Source: Cupriavidus pampae (GTDB taxonomy: Bacteria > Pseudomonadota > Gammaproteobacteria > Burkholderiales > Burkholderiaceae). Taken from it: a stretch of DNA of 64,000 nucleotides. The stretch covers positions 62,001 through 126,000 of the forward strand of contig NZ_CAJZAG010000013.1 in the NCBI RefSeq assembly GCF_914271485.1, in the 5' to 3' direction. The stretch's first letter is position 1. Every line of letters begins with the position of its first letter. Made by a program: the position numbers and the translations under genes. Under the pieces are notes generated by a model, which had not been told where the DNA came from, searched no databases, and saw only the letters and a program-made list of their open reading frames with translations. Of the stretch, positions 8,322 through 16,362 are shown in pieces.

Positions 8322-10127
8322 ATGTCCGCGAAACCGATTCCGCCTGTTGCTCCGGATCAACCGGATGCCCCTTACGCTCTTCACGTCTCGCACGTTCCTG
8401 ACGCGCGCGACGCCGAACTGCATCGCATGCGCCACGCGCTGGCGAATCAGTGCCAGCGCATCCGCCTGACGCTGCAGGCGATTGGCGAAGGCGTCATCAC
8501 GATCGACGCCGACGGGCGCGTGGAATACCTGAATCCCATCGCCGAGGAACTGACGGGCTGGACCCTCGACGACGCGTGCGGCCGGCCCAGCGAGGTGGTC
8601 TGCCGGCTGGTCGATGAACACAACCGACTGAGCCTGCGCCGCAAGGTGCGCGACGCGCTGGCCGCTGGCACCGGGCGTTTTCCGCTTGGCCGTGCGATTC
8701 TGCAAAGTCGCCATTGCCTCGAACATCGCGTGGAGGCCGCGGCGGCGCCGATCCACGACATCGATGGCGCGCTGGTGGGCGCGGTGCTGACCTTGCGCGA
8801 CGTGTCGGAGCAATACCGGCTGGGCCGCGAGATGGAATATCGCGCCACGCACGACACGCTGACCGGCATCATCAATCGCGACGAGTTCGATCGTCGGCTC
8901 AATGCCACGCTGGCCGAGGCCCACGCCTCGCACATGCAGCACGCGCTGATGTTTATCGACCTCGACCAGTTCAAGCTCGTCAACGACGCGGTAGGTCATG
9001 CGGCCGGCGATGAACTGTTGCGCCAGATCGTGCGGGTGATCAAGCGCTCGGTGCGCGCCACCGACGTGATTGCGCGGCTTGGCGGCGACGAGTTCGGCGT
9101 GGTGTTCAGCCAGTGCTCGATCGAGTCGGCGCAGGCCATCGCCAACAAGATCTGTCGCGATATCGACCAGTTTCGCTTTCAATTCGCGGGGCAGCGCTTC
9201 CACGTCGGCGCCAGCGCCGGGCTGGTGCCCGTGGACGAGCGCTGGACCACCTCCGCCGCGCTGCTGCAGGCCGCCGACAGCGCCTGCTATGCGGCCAAGG
9301 CCGAGGGCCGCAACCGCGTGCATACGTATCTGCCCGCGGACGAGATCATCGAGGCGCATCGCGAGGAGATGCAGTGGGCGCGCCGGCTCGAGGCCGCGCT
9401 CGACCGCAATCAGTTCGTCCTGTACTGGCAGCGTGTGATGCCGCTGCAGATGGAAAATTGCCTGGTGCATGCCGAGCTGCTGCTGCGCATGGTGGACGAC
9501 AACGGCAATCTGGTGAACCCCGGCGCCTTTCTCGGCGTGGCCGAACGCTTCCACCTGGCCACGCGCATCGACCGATGGGTGGTGCGCACGGTATTTTCGT
9601 GGATGCACGCCCATCGCGCGCAGCTTGCCCACGTCGGCACGGTGGCGATCAATCTGTCGGGACTGTCGATCGGCGACCGCGATTTCCACCGCTTCGTCAA
9701 TGCGCTGCTCGAAACCACCGCGTTCGACCATCACAAGATCTGCTTCGAGATCACCGAGACCGCGGCCATCATGAACCTCGCCGAGGCCTCGTCGTTTATC
9801 GAGGGCATGCGCGTGCACGGGGTCCGTTTCGCGCTCGACGACTTTGGCGCCGGGGCCGCGTCATTCGGCTATCTGCGCAACCTCGATGTCGACTACCTGA
9901 AGATCGACGGCCAGTTTATCCGCGACCTGTCCCGCGATCGCGTCAATCAGGCGACCGTACGCTGCATTCGCGACGTGGCGAATATCACCGGACAGTTTAC
10001 GGTCGCCGAATTCGTCGAGACCGAAGCGGTGGAGCACCTGCTGCGCGAGATCGGTATCGACTACGCGCAGGGCTACCTGCGGCACCGCCCGGCCCCGCTG
10101 GCGGAGATCTTCGCGCCGCCGTTCTAG
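8322..10127 (+). CDS. PAS-GGDEF-EAL c-di-GMP signalling protein
   Basis: A 601-residue cytoplasmic protein. It has a PAS sensor (about 45-165), a GGDEF domain with intact GGDEF at 254-258 and an I-site RATD, and an EAL phosphodiesterase domain (about 345-590). The EAL motif is a permitted variant, ELL at Glu385. The other metal and catalytic residues are visible: INLSG, EITET, LDDFGAG, YLKIDG, AEFVET and QGY. Phosphodiesterase activity is therefore likely, and cyclase activity is possible. No membrane segment is present. It lies 181 bases after the GGDEF gene and may form an opposing pair with it. The PAS ligand is unknown. Confidence 0.92.
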   Translation: MSAKPIPPVAPDQPDAPYALHVSHVPDARDAELHRMRHALANQCQRIRLTLQAIGEGVITIDADGRVEYLNPIAEELTGWTLDDACGRPSEVVCRLVDEHNRLSLRRKVRDALAAGTGRFPLGRAILQSRHCLEHRVEAAAAPIHDIDGALVGAVLTLRDVSEQYRLGREMEYRATHDTLTGIINRDEFDRRLNATLAEAHASHMQHALMFIDLDQFKLVNDAVGHAAGDELLRQIVRVIKRSVRATDVIARLGGDEFGVVFSQCSIESAQAIANKICRDIDQFRFQFAGQRFHVGASAGLVPVDERWTTSAALLQAADSACYAAKAEGRNRVHTYLPADEIIEAHREEMQWARRLEAALDRNQFVLYWQRVMPLQMENCLVHAELLLRMVDDNGNLVNPGAFLGVAERFHLATRIDRWVVRTVFSWMHAHRAQLAHVGTVAINLSGLSIGDRDFHRFVNALLETTAFDHHKICFEITETAAIMNLAEASSFIEGMRVHGVRFALDDFGAGAASFGYLRNLDVDYLKIDGQFIRDLSRDRVNQATVRCIRDVANITGQFTVAEFVETEAVEHLLREIGIDYAQGYLRHRPAPLAEIFAPPF

Positions 10128-10172
10128 CGTCTGGCGGCGCGTGGGTCGGTGGAAAGCCCGACGTGACACCGC

Positions 10173-11444
10173 TTACGCTGCCAGCGCGTCCTGTCCGCTG
10201 CGCTCCCGGATGCGCGCGGCCAGATACTCCGCGTCGCGCGCGATGCCCGAGAAGCGGCCCGAGCCCCACGTGTGCAGCCACGGCAGTCCGAGGAAATACA
10301 GCCCCTCCACCGGCGTTACGCCGCGCTGATGGCCAGGGTAGCCCTTGCCATTGAACACCGGCGCGTCGAGCCAGCCGAAGTCCGGACGGAAGCCGATACA
10401 CCAGACGATCGCGCCGATATTCGCGCGCGACAGGTCCAGCGCTGTACGTTCCTCGGCCGGCGTCCACACCGGCTCGTACACCGACGCGGGCGGCGCTTCG
10501 ATATCGTGCCGCGCAATATGCTTGTCGATACCGGCATTGATGCGGTTGTACGTCGCATCCGCATCGTCGAGGTTCTCGCGCAGGTTCGGCGCAAAGCGCA
10601 GCATGCCGTATTGGTAATCCTCAAGCGCGCCGAACAACTCCATGCCTTCGCTCGCGAACTTGCGCAGATCGATATCGCGCCCGCCGTCGCGGCCGGTGAC
10701 GTAGTGATTGGTGTTGTCGCGCACGCCCTCGCGCAGCGGGTGTTCCCCCACTGCCATGTCGTAGTACTGCATGTCGGCCAGCCAGTCCACCACGTCGCGG
10801 CCGCGATAGAAGCGCGCGCAGCGCGGCGCCTGGCCTACCGCCAGATACACCTTGCGCCCCGCCAGATGCAGATCTTCGGCGATCTGCGCGCCGGACTGGC
10901 CCGAGCCCACCACCATCACCGCGCCTTCCGGCAACGCCTGCGGATTGCGGTAGTCGGCCGATTGAATCTGACGAATGCTCGCCGGCAGGCGTTCGGCCAT
11001 GCGCGGCACGATCGGCGTGTGATAGCCGCCCGACGCCACTACCACCTGATCGGCGGTGAAATCGCCGCTGCTGGTGCTGACATGGAAGCCCCCGCCCTCC
11101 CGCCGCGTCACGCGCTGCACCGACGTGTGTTCGCGCACGGGGGCGTCCACCATGCGCACGAAGCCATCGAGGTACTCGACGATTTCATCGCGCTTCATAA
11201 AGCCATGCGGATCGTTTCCCGCATACGGATGTCCGGGCAGCGCGCACTGCCAGTTCGGCGTGACCAGACAGAATGCGTCCCAGCGCTGCTCGCGCCACGT
11301 ATGCGTGACGGTCTTTGCCTCGAGCACCAGGTGGTCGATGCCGGCGCGTTGCAGGCAGTAGCTCATCGAAAGCCCGGCCTGCCCACCGCCGACGATGATG
11401 ACGCTGTAGTGATCGCTGCCGTGAGTCTGACTTGTTGCTGACAT
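10173..11444 (-). CDS. nitH: NitH: flavin-dependent oxidoreductase of the Nit1C cluster (MSMEG_0569 family)
   Basis: A 423-residue FAD/NAD(P)H-dependent flavoprotein resembling flavin monooxygenases. It has an N-terminal FAD loop (VIIVGGGQAGLSMSYCL, glycines 19-24) and a second dinucleotide loop (VMVVGSGQSGAQIAEDL). The ATG at 11444 is chosen because a GGGAGGA ribosome site lies 6 bases upstream. It is the last gene of a minus-strand cluster with nitB-nitG, 25 bases after nitG. Family knowledge places it in Nit1C clusters tied to cyanide or nitrogen scavenging, where it is proposed to oxidise a substrate in concert with the nitrilase. The actual reaction is unproven. Confidence 0.85.
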   Translation of the reverse strand: MSATSQTHGSDHYSVIIVGGGQAGLSMSYCLQRAGIDHLVLEAKTVTHTWREQRWDAFCLVTPNWQCALPGHPYAGNDPHGFMKRDEIVEYLDGFVRMVDAPVREHTSVQRVTRREGGGFHVSTSSGDFTADQVVVASGGYHTPIVPRMAERLPASIRQIQSADYRNPQALPEGAVMVVGSGQSGAQIAEDLHLAGRKVYLAVGQAPRCARFYRGRDVVDWLADMQYYDMAVGEHPLREGVRDNTNHYVTGRDGGRDIDLRKFASEGMELFGALEDYQYGMLRFAPNLRENLDDADATYNRINAGIDKHIARHDIEAPPASVYEPVWTPAEERTALDLSRANIGAIVWCIGFRPDFGWLDAPVFNGKGYPGHQRGVTPVEGLYFLGLPWLHTWGSGRFSGIARDAEYLAARIRERSGQDALAA

Positions 11445-11469
11445 GTCGTGTCCTCCCATGTTTGTTGGT

Positions 11470-11757
11470 TTAGCGTCCGAAGCCAAGGAATTTCACCGTG
11501 GCATCGGGCTGCGTGGCATAGCGCTCGGCCGTGGCCTCGATTTGCGCGAGCTGGTCCATGGCCGACGAGCAGGCGTAGCCATAGCGCTGGCGTACGCGCT
11601 CGGATGCGGCGCCAAGCGCGGCGCGTGCGCGCGCCAGAAAGTCCTCAAGCGCGTAGTCGGCGCCGGCCTCGAAATGCGACTCGACCACGGTCGAGGGCGA
11701 ATAGCAGGTGGCCTCGGTCTGATCGGGCCACACAATGCGGAAGTAAGTAACGGGCAT
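11470..11757 (-). CDS. nitG: NitG: small MSMEG_0570-family nitrogen-starvation response protein
   Basis: A 95-residue cytoplasmic protein with no signal or membrane segment. It begins MPVTYFRIVWPDQTEATCYSPSTVV, followed by helical stretches, and matches the MSMEG_0570 family found only within Nit1C clusters. It lies 9 bases after nitF and 25 before nitH. Its molecular role is unknown. Its small size and strict cluster association suggest an accessory or assembly subunit, which is inference. Confidence 0.82.
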   Translation of the reverse strand: MPVTYFRIVWPDQTEATCYSPSTVVESHFEAGADYALEDFLARARAALGAASERVRQRYGYACSSAMDQLAQIEATAERYATQPDATVKFLGFGR

Positions 11758-11766
11758 AGGAGATCC

Positions 11767-12765
11767 TCAGGAAGCGTCCGACGGCACAATGAATGCGTCG
11801 TCCGCAAAGTCCCACAGCAGCGTGCGGGCCGCGCCGTTGTCGTGCACGGTGACGCGCGTCGATGCGTCGATGCCGCCGATGTCCTCGCACGCGAGACCCC
11901 GCGCGCGGAACCGCGCCATCACGGCGTCGACGTTCGATGGCGACACCGCCAGCAGAAAGCCGTAACTCGGGAATGCGGCGAGCCAGCGCGCCATCGGCAC
12001 GTCAGGCGGCCTGGGAATGCGTGCGAGATCGATATCGGCGCCCACGCGCGAGCATTCCAGCAGCATCAGCGCGGTACCGAGCGTGCCCGCCATGCTGATG
12101 TCCTTGGCGGCCGCGCACAGACCGGCTTCAGCGACCTCGGGCAACAGTTCGAGGTCGTCGCGCAGCCGTTCGGGTGGCGCGCTGGTCGATGCGTTCCAGT
12201 ACGGATAGGGCTCCGCGAACGCGCCGCGCAGATCCACCGTCATCAGCAAGCGATCGCCGGGCTGCGCGGCGAAACTCGACAGCAACCGATTCGCGCGGCC
12301 GAGAATGGCCACGGCAAGCTGACCGTGATCGCTGCGCGCATTGCTGTGGCCACCGACGATCGGCACGCCATACGCGGCTGACGCGGCAGCCATGCCGGCC
12401 AGCACGTCCTTCGCGTCCTCGATGGTCTCGCTCCAGATCGCATCGACCACGGCCAGTGGCCGGCCGCCCATCGCGTAGACATCGCTGATATTGACCATCA
12501 CCGCGCTATATCCCGCGAACCATGGCATGGCGCGGATGAAATCACTGACCATGCCCTCGATCGCGAACAGCAGGTACCCACCGGCGCCATCGTCGATGGC
12601 CGCGCAGTCGTCACCGACCGCAACGGCCTGACCGAGGTCCGCCACGCCGCCGGGCAATGCGCGCCCGAGCGACGAGAGCATGCCCGCGATATCGGCCTTG
12701 TGGCCGAACCCGCGGCTTGCGCGCAGGGTGGCGACAAGTTCGGGGACACTCGCTACGATGTTCAT
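11767..12765 (-). CDS. nitF: NitF: AIR-synthase-like protein (MSMEG_0567/sll0787 family)
   Basis: A 332-residue protein with the PurM/AIR-synthase-type ATP-binding fold. Visible stretches are the N-terminal 'GDDCAAID' and the 'MVNISDVYAMGGRPLAVVDA' segment typical of PurM/HypE/SelD/ThiL proteins, followed by GGHSNA. These relatives use ATP to activate amide or carboxyl groups by phosphorylation, so an ATP-dependent activation step is likely; the substrate is unknown. In some genomes this domain is fused to the GNAT domain. Here the two are separate genes overlapping in ATGA (12762-12765), which implies translational coupling. Confidence 0.85.
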   Translation of the reverse strand: MNIVASVPELVATLRASRGFGHKADIAGMLSSLGRALPGGVADLGQAVAVGDDCAAIDDGAGGYLLFAIEGMVSDFIRAMPWFAGYSAVMVNISDVYAMGGRPLAVVDAIWSETIEDAKDVLAGMAAASAAYGVPIVGGHSNARSDHGQLAVAILGRANRLLSSFAAQPGDRLLMTVDLRGAFAEPYPYWNASTSAPPERLRDDLELLPEVAEAGLCAAAKDISMAGTLGTALMLLECSRVGADIDLARIPRPPDVPMARWLAAFPSYGFLLAVSPSNVDAVMARFRARGLACEDIGGIDASTRVTVHDNGAARTLLWDFADDAFIVPSDAS

Positions 12766-13319
12766 GCCGGCAGACCTGTCGCTTGCCGCCCCGGCGCGGT
12801 AAAGCCGACATGCGGCGTGGTGCACGGCGGATAGTGGCGCAGGTCCGCCTCCATCAGATGATGCGGACGGCCGAGCAACGTCTCTTCTGCCAGCGATTGC
12901 CAGTGCAACCGCCGGAACAGCGGCTCGTTCTGGCTCTGCACGTGCGCCAGGAAGCGGCGGCAGCCGAGCGCGTGCGCGCTGCTGACGGCCAGGCGGATCA
13001 GCGTGGCGCCGATCTTGCCGTGATTGCGATGCGCGGCATCGACCGCCAGCCGCGAGCCGAACCACACACCGGGCTCGCTCTCGTGGATGCGCACGGTGCC
13101 CACCACGACGTCGTCGTGGCCGGTTTCGCATTTGACCGCTACGAGCAGTTGCGCGAGATCGTCGATATCGTCACGGTCGTCGGCATCGAAGATGCCCTGC
13201 TCCGCGCAGAACACCGCGCGGCGCAGACGCATGGCCTCGGCGGCTTCCCATGGCGTGGTGGCCCAGCGGATGCGAAAGACGGTGGAGACCGGAACTTCTA
13301 CACAGAGATCGTCTGTCAT
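12762..13319 (-). CDS. nitE: NitE: GNAT-family N-acetyltransferase of the Nit1C cluster
   Basis: A 185-residue acyl-CoA N-acyltransferase-like protein. It shows EAAEAMRLRRAVFCAEQGIF at the N-terminus, a central beta-strand 'VVVGTVRIHE', and an acetyl-CoA-type loop region 'HRNHGKIGATLIRLAV'. It is predicted to acylate an amine produced or used by the cluster; substrate and acyl donor are unknown. Its ATG overlaps the nitD stop (ATGA) and its own stop overlaps the nitF start in the same way, so nitD-nitE-nitF form a strictly coupled trio. Confidence 0.83.
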   Translation of the reverse strand: MTDDLCVEVPVSTVFRIRWATTPWEAAEAMRLRRAVFCAEQGIFDADDRDDIDDLAQLLVAVKCETGHDDVVVGTVRIHESEPGVWFGSRLAVDAAHRNHGKIGATLIRLAVSSAHALGCRRFLAHVQSQNEPLFRRLHWQSLAEETLLGRPHHLMEADLRHYPPCTTPHVGFTAPGRQATGLPA

Positions 13320-14437
13320 GCTGCCAACTCCTCGTACGACGAAAGCGACGAGCACGCGCCGCACTTGCCACAACCGGCCTTGATATCGGCCGCGCGCATG
13401 CCCCCGGCGCGCACCATCGCGCCCAGCGGTTCCAGCACGGACTGCATGAACGCCGGCGTCGGCGCCGGATGATCTTCGAGCGGTGTGCCGCTGATGGGCA
13501 CAAACGGCACCACGAACGGGTAGACGCCGATCTCGATCAACTCGCGTGAGATTTCCAGAATCGCCTCGGCCGTATCGCCGAGACCGGCCAGGATGTAGGT
13601 GCTGACCTGACCGCGGCCGAACACTGCCACCGCCGCGCGAAAGGCCTCCATATAGCGGCTGATCGGCACCACGGCCTTGCCCGGCATGATGCGTTCGCGT
13701 ACCGCTGGCGTGACCACCTCCAGATGCATGCCGAGCGTATCGACGCCGGCGGCCTTCATGCGTTCGAACCACACGTCGTCATCGGGCGGCTCGCATTGCG
13801 CCTGGATCGGCAGGTCCACGGCCGCCTTGATGGCGAACGCGCTCTCGCACAGGATGGCCGCGCCGCGATCGGGCGTGGGCGGCGTGCCCGTGGTCAGCAC
13901 CATATGCTTGACGCCATCGAGCAGCACCGCGGCGCGCGCCACTTCTGCCAGTTGCTGCGGCGTCTTGCGCGCAATCGTGCGACCGGCCGCGAGCGACTGG
14001 CCGATTGCGCAGAATTTGCAGGTCTTGCGGCGGCTCTCGTAACGGATGCAGGTCTGCAGCACCGTCGTCGCCAGCACATCGGCACCGTGCAACGTGGCGA
14101 TATGCGAATACGGCACGCCGTCGAGCGTCTGCAGGCGCGAGAAACGCGGCGCCTTGGGAAAGCTGATGTTGGCAATCGGGATCGTGCCACGCATCAGCGC
14201 GGTCTTGCCGTCCGCGTCGGGCGCGGCGGCAAGGAACGGCGAGTTCCATGCGGTGCTGGTATGCACCGGCACCATGATGGTCACGCCGTCGATCGTCACC
14301 GCCTTGTGGTCGGACGGTCCCGCGCCGCCGCGTCGGCTGGATGCACCCGCGCTCGGATCCACGAGGCGCAGTCCCGACGACTGCAGTTCAGTCATCAACT
14401 GCCGGCTCGAGGCTGGCATCGTCTCGTTGATACTCAT
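13316..14437 (-). CDS. nitD: NitD: radical SAM protein of the Nit1C cluster (MSMEG_0568 family)
   Basis: A 373-residue radical SAM enzyme predicted to hold a 4Fe-4S cluster and cleave S-adenosylmethionine to a 5'-deoxyadenosyl radical. The cluster cysteines appear as C130-x9-C140-x2-C143, wider than the usual C-x3-C-x2-C. A second set, C356-x2-C359-x2-C362, near the C-terminus could bind an auxiliary cluster. The TIM-barrel core includes 'HMVLTTGTPPTPDRGA' and 'AGVDTLGMHLE'. The ATG at 14437 has a GGGAG ribosome site and overlaps the end of nitC by 50 bases. Reaction and substrate are unknown; it is one of the defining Nit1C genes. Confidence 0.86.
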   Translation of the reverse strand: MSINETMPASSRQLMTELQSSGLRLVDPSAGASSRRGGAGPSDHKAVTIDGVTIMVPVHTSTAWNSPFLAAAPDADGKTALMRGTIPIANISFPKAPRFSRLQTLDGVPYSHIATLHGADVLATTVLQTCIRYESRRKTCKFCAIGQSLAAGRTIARKTPQQLAEVARAAVLLDGVKHMVLTTGTPPTPDRGAAILCESAFAIKAAVDLPIQAQCEPPDDDVWFERMKAAGVDTLGMHLEVVTPAVRERIMPGKAVVPISRYMEAFRAAVAVFGRGQVSTYILAGLGDTAEAILEISRELIEIGVYPFVVPFVPISGTPLEDHPAPTPAFMQSVLEPLGAMVRAGGMRAADIKAGCGKCGACSSLSSYEELAA

Positions 14438-15440
14438 ATTGGGCGCTCCCAGAGAAGTTGGCGAATGCGTTAGCCGAATGCGACGAGGTGGTCGCCGAAA
14501 AACCGGCACCCATGGGCGATGCCGTGGTCGCGGGCCGATCGTTGATCGCGAGGCTCAGCAGTTCCGGCCGCGCGTAATGGCCGACCGAGTCCATCATTCG
14601 CTTGCGTTTGGTGATCAGCGACATGTCGAGGTCGGCGATCACCATGCCCTCGCCCTCCTTGAGCGGCGCGGCCAGGTGCTGGCCTTCGGGCGAGATGATC
14701 GCGGTGTTGCAGCCGCCGCGCAGCGCCTTCTGCAGCGCGGGGTCGGTTGTAACCGAAGCGATCTGCGCATCGGTGAGCCAGCCGGTCGCGTTGACGACGA
14801 AGCAGCCCGACTCCAGCGCGTGATGGCGGATGGTGACCTCGATCTGTTCGGCGAAGATCGGGCCGACCAGCGAGCCCGGAAACTGGCTGCAATGAATCTC
14901 TTCGTGCTGCGTCATCAGTGCGTAGCGCGCGAGCGGGTTGTAATGCTCCCAGCACGCCAGCGCACCGACGCGGCCAATCGCGGTGTCCGCCACCTTGAGC
15001 CCGGCGGCGTCGCCCTGGCCCCAGATCATGCGTTCGTGGAACGTCGGCGTGATCTTGCGGCGCTTGAGCACGAGCCGGCCGTCGGTGTCGAACATCAGCT
15101 GCGTGTTGTACAGACTGCCGTGATCGCGCTCATTGACGCCGAGCACGATCACCATGCCATGGCGGCGCGCGCGCTCAGCCATGGCATGGGTCACGGGACC
15201 GGGCACCACCACGGCCTGCTCGTACAGCCGCATATGCTCGGCACCCGATTGCACGGGCGGGCGAACGAACGAAAAATACGGGTAGTACGGCACGAACGTC
15301 TCCGGAAAGACGATCAGCTGTACCCCTTCGAGCGCCGCGCGGTCGATGGCCTCGCAGACCTTGGCCAGCGTGTTCTCGCCGTTCTCGAGGTCGGGCGAGA
15401 TCTGTACCGCGGCCGCGCGCACTATGCGTTGTCGTGACAT
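14388..15440 (-). CDS. nitC: NitC: nitrilase of the Nit1C / Nit6803 clade
   Basis: A 350-residue carbon-nitrogen hydrolase converting nitriles to carboxylate plus ammonia. The catalytic residues are visible: Glu47 in FPETFVPYYPYF, Lys129 in RRKITPT, Glu136, and nucleophile Cys163 in ALACWEHYNPLARY. Length and motifs match the cyanobacterial Nit6803-type group, which anchors seven-gene Nit1C clusters. In Pseudomonas fluorescens this cluster has been linked to growth on cyanide as nitrogen source (recalled from literature, not checked). The C-terminal ~35 residues are Ser/Ala-rich and look disordered. It starts 31 bases after nitB and overlaps nitD. Confidence 0.92.
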   Translation of the reverse strand: MSRQRIVRAAAVQISPDLENGENTLAKVCEAIDRAALEGVQLIVFPETFVPYYPYFSFVRPPVQSGAEHMRLYEQAVVVPGPVTHAMAERARRHGMVIVLGVNERDHGSLYNTQLMFDTDGRLVLKRRKITPTFHERMIWGQGDAAGLKVADTAIGRVGALACWEHYNPLARYALMTQHEEIHCSQFPGSLVGPIFAEQIEVTIRHHALESGCFVVNATGWLTDAQIASVTTDPALQKALRGGCNTAIISPEGQHLAAPLKEGEGMVIADLDMSLITKRKRMMDSVGHYARPELLSLAINDRPATTASPMGAGFSATTSSHSANAFANFSGSAQYEYQRDDASLEPAVDD

Positions 15441-15471
15441 GGTGGTTCCTAGTCGTGCGATATAAGCGGCG

Positions 15472-15954
15472 TCAAACGGTCCAGGTGTCGATGATCACGG
15501 CGTTGTCGCGCACGTGCAGCAGCTTCAGGTCCAGCACGTCGAGCGGATTGATCGCGCGGATGCCTTCGATCAGCGACGGCTCGCCATGGCCGTACAGCGC
15601 CTGCAGCGCGAAGCGGCAGGCGTACACCTTGCCGCCCTCGGCCATGAACTTGGTCAGTTGGTTGTTGAAGTTCAGATGGCCCGGGAACGCTTCATCGCCG
15701 AGCGTGGGGAAGCCACGTTGCACGCCGAGCGTCACGCCCGGGCCGTACAGCAGGATCGAGGTCTCGAAACCCTTGCGTTGCAGGCGCGTGGCCTGGAGCA
15801 TGTTCACGAAACCGATCGAGCCTTCGAACGCGACCGTGTGGAACGTGACGAGTGCCTTCTGGCCCGGCTCTGCCTTCACGTCCTCGAAGACCTTCTCTTC
15901 GTAATCGACAAAGTAGTCGCCTTTCTTGTGAAGCGGGGCGCTGACTGCGGGCAT
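15472..15954 (-). CDS. nitB: NitB: MSMEG_0572/Sll0783-family nitrogen-starvation response protein
   Basis: A 160-residue cytoplasmic protein, first gene of the cluster. 'ALVTFHTVAFEGSIGFVN' and 'FETSILLYGPGVTLGVQRG' resemble a DsrE-like alpha/beta fold. The Sll0783 homologue in cyanobacteria is among the proteins strongly induced by nitrogen starvation (family knowledge). Its biochemical role is unknown. It follows a near-perfect sigma-54 promoter about 75 bases upstream and is the promoter-proximal gene of nitB-nitC-nitD-nitE-nitF-nitG-nitH. The ATG at 15954 starts the only sensible frame. Confidence 0.87.
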   Translation of the reverse strand: MPAVSAPLHKKGDYFVDYEEKVFEDVKAEPGQKALVTFHTVAFEGSIGFVNMLQATRLQRKGFETSILLYGPGVTLGVQRGFPTLGDEAFPGHLNFNNQLTKFMAEGGKVYACRFALQALYGHGEPSLIEGIRAINPLDVLDLKLLHVRDNAVIIDTWTV

Positions 15955-16027
15955 GGTGCTCTCCTCTGATAGATGGGCAAGATGGGTAGATAACGATCGG
16001 CCGGCGGGGCCGACGCCATGCCTTTTC

Positions 16028-16042
16028 GCAACGCGCGTGCCA
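16028..16042 (-). promoter_or_regulatory. Sigma-54 (RpoN) promoter for the Nit1C operon
   Basis: Read on the minus strand the sequence is TGGCACGCGCGTTGC, matching the RpoN consensus TGGCACG-N4-TTGC. The invariant GG and GC are separated by exactly 10 bases. Transcription would start near 16016, giving a leader of roughly 60 bases before nitB. Dependence on RpoN implies a bacterial enhancer-binding protein such as NtrC; none is encoded next to it. Confidence 0.85.
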
Positions 16043-16177
16043 TCTTCGGGGTGCCGGCATGCGATCAAGAGCCGATCTGCCGCGCATTGCGCCATTGATC
16101 GCATCGGTGATTTTTCATGTCGCGGAATGGCGCCGACATGATCCGTACAAGACGGCGTGAAACGGCTGGGAAGCCGC

Positions 16178-16202
16178 GCGCACCAAGGTTGTGGCGGTGC
16201 GC
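16178..16202. promoter_or_regulatory. Inverted repeat GCGCACC-N11-GGTGCGC, candidate activator site
   Basis: Perfect 7-base inverted arms lie about 140 bases upstream of the sigma-54 promoter, with an extra GCGCACC half-copy at 16240-16246. GCACC/GGTGC are the half-sites of NtrC operators, but the spacing here is wider than in enteric NtrC sites, so the identity of the activator is open. Confidence 0.5.
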
Positions 16203-16293
16203 AGCAACGGGGCATGGGCGAGCGTTGTATGGGCCATGCGCGCACCATCATCGAGCCGATAAAGATGCGATCAATATCGGATTCACGCGTCAA

Positions 16294-16307
16294 TGATTGG
16301 CCAATCA
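16294..16307. promoter_or_regulatory. Palindrome TGATTGGCCAATCA upstream of the MocR gene
   Basis: A perfect 14-base palindrome lies 56 bases before the regulator start. Its right arm GCCAATCA recurs as a direct copy at 16375-16382, inside a second palindrome (GCCAAT-C-ATTGGC, 16375-16387) just after the start codon. MocR-family proteins bind direct repeats near their own promoters, so this is a good autoregulatory candidate. Confidence 0.5.
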
Positions 16308-16362
16308 GGCGGGCACGAAACCTGCACACTGCGATCGCATTGATCCTGTTGCGGAGTGCATC

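Noticed and set aside
8301..9818. Long minus-strand open frame opposite the PAS-GGDEF-EAL gene
   Set aside because: The plus-strand frame has intact catalytic motifs throughout; the antisense frame is His/Gln/Arg-rich and shows no family signature.
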